Of a DNA stretch of 9,229 nt, positions 6,701-9,229 are shown piece after piece (the stretch's first letter is position 1; the number at the start of each line of letters is the position of its first letter). The stretch is from Pyrodictiaceae archaeon. Its GTDB lineage: Archaea > Thermoproteota > Thermoprotei_A > Sulfolobales > Pyrodictiaceae. The notes beneath the pieces were generated by a model. That model saw only the letters and a list, made by a program, of their open reading frames with translations. It was not told the DNA's origin and did not search any database. The stretch covers positions 544 through 9,772 of the forward strand of contig JALTYD010000217.1 in the NCBI GenBank assembly GCA_027046525.1, in the 5' to 3' direction. Made by a program: the position numbers and the translations under genes.

Positions 6701-8086
6701 ATGACTAGTAGAGAAAACTTCTTCATTGGTAGAGAGGGAGAGTTAGAGAAGCTGAAGAGTATCTGGTATAGTAGTAGTTTTGAATTCGTTATACTACGTG
6801 GTAGAAGAGGACTAGGTAAGACTAGACTATTAAAGACATGGATATCTAGGAACAATATACCATGTCTATATATTGTTGCTAGCTTCTCAAACCCTGATAT
6901 ACTCGTTAAAACAATCAGAGAACAGATAGTATCACAGCTAGGAGAAGATCCTAGATTTAGAGATCTCGAAGACTTCATAGACTTTGTTACTAGTAAGTTA
7001 CTAGAGAGTAAAATAGCTATTGTTATAGACGAGTTCCAGAAGCTCTTTACTATCTACGAGTTTATGAGTAGATTCTTAGAAGAAATTAAGAAGCTGAGGA
7101 GTAGTAATAGTGTACCTCCATCTGTACTAGTTGTATCTGGAGATTTCGATAGTATAGTCTCATCTAGATACTCACTCTTATACAGAGAGATGCTTAGATA
7201 CGCATCAGCCGAGATAGAGTTGAAGCCTCTAAGTTTCCGCGAAGTATATAGATTCCTAGGAGATTCGAGAGATCTTGTAGAAGCATTTATGATATATGCT
7301 GTATTCGGAGGAATACCATACTATTTATCGCTAGTTAATCCGAAGAAGAACTTATTAGAAAACATAGAAGAGCTTGTACTCTCTAGTAGAGCACCTCTAA
7401 AGAACGAGCCTCTCTACCTATTATCTCAGAAGCTGAGAGATATTGATCGCTATAGCCAGATACTATGCGCGATAGCCCAGGGGCATCATACACTCCAAGA
7501 AATTGCTAGAGAGAGTAGAGTACCTCTCAATGCTCTACCTAAGTATATCTCTACTCTAGAAGAACTAGGAGTTATCAAGAGAGTTGCACCACTAGCTAGG
7601 AGGTATACTTTCTACACAATTGTAGATTATTATGTAAACTTCTGGTTCTGCGCTGTAGCTCCCAGGCTATACTATCTAGAACTAGAAGAATACAGCAAGA
7701 TCATAGATTTCATAAAGAGTAACATCAGCAACTACGTCGAGAGGATATGGAAGAGGGAATCTCTAAAACACCAAGAGAGTATAGTAGAGAAGAGAGGTGA
7801 GATAGTAGAATATGCTGGCCCTGTTAAAGACAAAGAACTACGTTCTTATATCGATGGAGTTGTACGTACGAGGAGAAAAATATACCTAGTAACAGCACTA
7901 TGGAGAGACCTGACTATAGACCATGTCTTCTCGATAGCTGAGAAAGCTAAGAGAGTATTCTCTGGGAGAGAGAGGAAGAATAGAGTAGTAGTACCTGCTG
8001 TGTATTCTAGGACAGTTATTGGGCTAGACAAGGGTAAGAATATCGAAGGCATAGAAGTACATGTCCTAAGAGACCTAGTAGAGTAG
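6701..8086 (+). CDS. Archaeal ATPase (ATPase_2 type) with winged helix and DUF234-like C-terminus
   Basis: A member of the STAND/MNG-like archaeal ATPase group often present in many copies in thermophilic archaea; its cellular role is unknown. The N-terminus has FIGREGELEKL (8-18), just before Walker A GRRGLGKT (34-41). Walker B is IAIVIDEFQ (105-113), and the sensor-like strand VLVVSGDF is at 142-149. FGGIPYYLS (202-210) is typical of the family lid region. A winged-helix-like segment follows (about 250-300, TLQEIARESRVPLNALPKYI). The C-terminal part (about 305-400) matches DUF234, with YYVNFWF (310-316) and SYIDGVV (382-388). In this family I expect an ExK-type strand after the aspartate; here the equivalent is YLVTALW (395-401), which lacks Glu and Lys. 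If DUF234 is a nuclease-like fold, as I recall, this copy looks catalytically dead. ATG start; codon use is like that of its neighbours. Function is not assigned. Confidence 0.85.
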   Translation: MTSRENFFIGREGELEKLKSIWYSSSFEFVILRGRRGLGKTRLLKTWISRNNIPCLYIVASFSNPDILVKTIREQIVSQLGEDPRFRDLEDFIDFVTSKLLESKIAIVIDEFQKLFTIYEFMSRFLEEIKKLRSSNSVPPSVLVVSGDFDSIVSSRYSLLYREMLRYASAEIELKPLSFREVYRFLGDSRDLVEAFMIYAVFGGIPYYLSLVNPKKNLLENIEELVLSSRAPLKNEPLYLLSQKLRDIDRYSQILCAIAQGHHTLQEIARESRVPLNALPKYISTLEELGVIKRVAPLARRYTFYTIVDYYVNFWFCAVAPRLYYLELEEYSKIIDFIKSNISNYVERIWKRESLKHQESIVEKRGEIVEYAGPVKDKELRSYIDGVVRTRRKIYLVTALWRDLTIDHVFSIAEKAKRVFSGRERKNRVVVPAVYSRTVIGLDKGKNIEGIEVHVLRDLVE

Positions 8087-8097
8087 CTTTCTTCTCT
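8087..8097 (+). terminator. Possible pyrimidine-rich terminator after the ATPase gene
   Basis: CTTTCTTCTCT directly follows the TAG stop. Archaeal terminators are often T-rich tracts without a hairpin, but this run is short and interrupted by C, so the call is weak. Confidence 0.2.
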
Positions 8098-8138
8098 ATA
8101 GCGAGATAATACCTATAAGGATCTATACTCTTATTCTG

Positions 8139-8155
8139 TCTATACTGAGAGTATA
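8139..8155 (+). promoter_or_regulatory. Small inverted repeat upstream of the radical SAM gene
   Basis: TATACT (8141-8146), a 3-base spacer and AGTATA (8150-8155) form a perfect 15-base dyad. A second direct copy of TCTATACT lies at 8122-8129, 17 bases from the copy at 8139-8146. The dyad is about 32 bases before the ATG, where a TATA element or repressor site could be. AT-rich 6-base repeats arise easily by chance, so the role is uncertain. TATAAG at 8114-8119 is another possible TATA element. Confidence 0.25.
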
Positions 8156-8175
8156 CCTCGATGACCTAATAGTAT

Positions 8176-8181
8176 GAGGGT
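8176..8181 (+). promoter_or_regulatory. Ribosome binding site of the radical SAM gene
   Basis: GAGGGT lies 5 bases before the ATG at 8187, and an in-frame TGA at 8175-8177 excludes an upstream start. Together they fix the start codon. Confidence 0.5.
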
Positions 8182-8186
8182 CTACT

Positions 8187-9229
8187 ATGGCCCTCATACA
8201 TACTCGTAGAAAGCCAAAGAAGACTATACAGCTAGATGTAGTTATTAGTGTTGATAGATGCTTAATGAGTGAATACCATGGATATGAATTTCTAGGTTTC
8301 GTAGCTACGAGTCCTCCTCTCTTCCTAGGTACTAAGCTATGGAGTAGAATCGTATGTCCTCCAGTCCCAGTAGACGAGTATGGTAGGCCTACTAGAGCAC
8401 CTTATGGTTTGAGGAAAATAGAAGCTAAGCTACTCGATAACGGCTATCGCGCAGCTATTATAGATCCAGACTACCTTGCTTACTATCTACGAGAGGTTAA
8501 GCCTAAAGCTCTACTAGTAGGACATCACGACTATTTTGCTCTAAACTCGCCTAGTAATGAGTGGTGGATTCTAACTGGCAGAAAACCTCTCAATGCTCGG
8601 AGCTTCGAAGAATTCATATCAATGCCAGAGATATGGCTTAGTAGGAAGAAGTATGGCTTAAAGATAGTAGTAGGTGGTCCTGCTGCATGGCAGTGGCTTG
8701 TTGATACATATGCTCCTAGACGGTGGCCTGTAGATGTTATAGTTGAGGGAGAAGCTGATAATGTAATTGTAGAAGTAGTCGATAAGATTATCAATAGAGA
8801 TCCTAGCCTACAGTACCACGTAGTTGTTAAACCAGAAGAATCACCTAGTATCAAAGATATCTCAGAGATAAAAGCACCTAGTATAAATGGATTAGTAGAG
8901 ATTATGAGAGGATGCCCGAGAGGATGTCGTTTCTGCTCTGTTACATTGAAGCCTCTGAGATTTATACCTCTAGATAAGATAGCTAGAGAAGTAGAAGTCA
9001 ATATAAGAGGTGGAGTACGTAGTATATTGTTCCAGTCAGAAGATATCCTACTCTATGGAGCTAGAGGTGTCGAGCCACAGCCTGAGCCACTCTATAAGCT
9101 CCACCAGCTAGTAGCTGGGAAGCCTATAGGGTTCTCTTGGAGCCATGTAAGTCTAGCAGCTGTAAAGAGGGGGGAGGAGAAGTACAAGCTTATCTCGAAG
9201 CTGTCAGAGATGGTTATCGATGGCGAGTA
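8187..9229 (+). CDS. Radical SAM protein with cobalamin-binding-like N-terminal region (partial, runs off window)
   Basis: An open frame of 347 codons with no stop before the window edge, so the C-terminus is missing. The radical SAM cluster motif is CPRGCRFC (Cys243, Cys247, Cys250), which binds the 4Fe-4S cluster that cleaves S-adenosylmethionine. Before it lies a Rossmann-like region (about 77-204) with ALLVGHHDY (108-116), GLKIVVGGP (157-165) and DVIVEGEAD (183-191). This is the pattern of the B12-binding domain of COG1032-type enzymes, but the DxHxxG cobalamin motif is not seen. After the cluster, FQSEDILLYG (282-291) resembles the later conserved strand of methylthiotransferase-like radical SAM proteins. 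The N-terminal segment DRCLMSEYHGYEFLGF (23-38) is distinctive and unknown to me. Start ATG at 8187 has GAGGGT 5 bases upstream and an in-frame stop 12 bases upstream. The reaction is unknown; RNA or protein modification, or lipid chemistry, are possibilities. Confidence 0.88.
   Translation, partial: MALIHTRRKPKKTIQLDVVISVDRCLMSEYHGYEFLGFVATSPPLFLGTKLWSRIVCPPVPVDEYGRPTRAPYGLRKIEAKLLDNGYRAAIIDPDYLAYYLREVKPKALLVGHHDYFALNSPSNEWWILTGRKPLNARSFEEFISMPEIWLSRKKYGLKIVVGGPAAWQWLVDTYAPRRWPVDVIVEGEADNVIVEVVDKIINRDPSLQYHVVVKPEESPSIKDISEIKAPSINGLVEIMRGCPRGCRFCSVTLKPLRFIPLDKIAREVEVNIRGGVRSILFQSEDILLYGARGVEPQPEPLYKLHQLVAGKPIGFSWSHVSLAAVKRGEEKYKLISKLSEMVIDGE

Noticed and set aside
96..8086. TAG as a possible pyrrolysine or recoded codon
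   Set aside because: Most genes here end at TAG at the expected family length, so it acts as a normal stop codon.
8144..8165. C/D box-like elements CTGA and GATGA in the intergenic region
   Set aside because: The order is D before C and the C box is incomplete, so no C/D guide RNA is supported.
8531..9001. A 156-codon open frame on the minus strand
   Set aside because: It lies entirely opposite the radical SAM gene, whose motifs are clear, and its own product shows only low-complexity Ser/Thr/Ile sequence with no recognisable domain.

Overview
The window looks like a piece of a hyperthermophilic crenarchaeal chromosome, most likely Desulfurococcales-like. This is inferred from gene content and style, not from any search. 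Pointers are the secreted binding protein with a Thr/Pro stalk and a C-terminal membrane anchor, the archaeal ATPase-DUF234 protein, compact gene clusters with frequent TTG starts, and codon use dominated by CTA, AGT, AGA and GTA. The sequence is also strikingly rich in the tetranucleotide CTAG (about 140-150 copies by eye). GC is estimated at a little over 40%. I see no mobile element, CRISPR array, tRNA or rRNA.

Left part (about 96-4016, minus strand): a dipeptide/oligopeptide-type ABC importer transcribed leftwards. The order is binding protein (2019-4016), DppB-like permease (1007-1987), DppC-like permease (96-1010). The binding protein has a strong Shine-Dalgarno, and the two permeases overlap by ATGA. 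The ATP-binding subunits are not in the window, and the last 95 bases contain no minus-strand start codon for them.

Middle (4017-4199) is a divergent intergenic region. To its right runs a plus-strand cluster of three closely packed genes: an iron-dependent alcohol dehydrogenase (4200-5363), a small SCP2-like lipid-binding-type protein (5381-5821) and a sirtuin (5831-6601). Gaps are 17 and 9 bases, so they are probably one transcript. The sirtuin carries the features of the class III (SIRT5/CobB-like) deacylases, which raises the possibility that it removes acidic acyl groups such as succinyl.

Right part: after a 99-base gap comes an archaeal AAA-type ATPase with a DUF234-like C-terminus (6701-8086). 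After another 100 bases comes a radical SAM protein (8187 to the window edge). It is cut off by the edge at 347 codons, with a cobalamin-binding-like N-terminal region and an intact CxxxCxxC cluster motif. Its function is unknown and it is the least-explained gene here.

No complete new system is demonstrated. The best leads are the dehydrogenase/SCP2/sirtuin cluster, the radical SAM protein, the apparently degenerate DUF234 domain and the CTAG excess.
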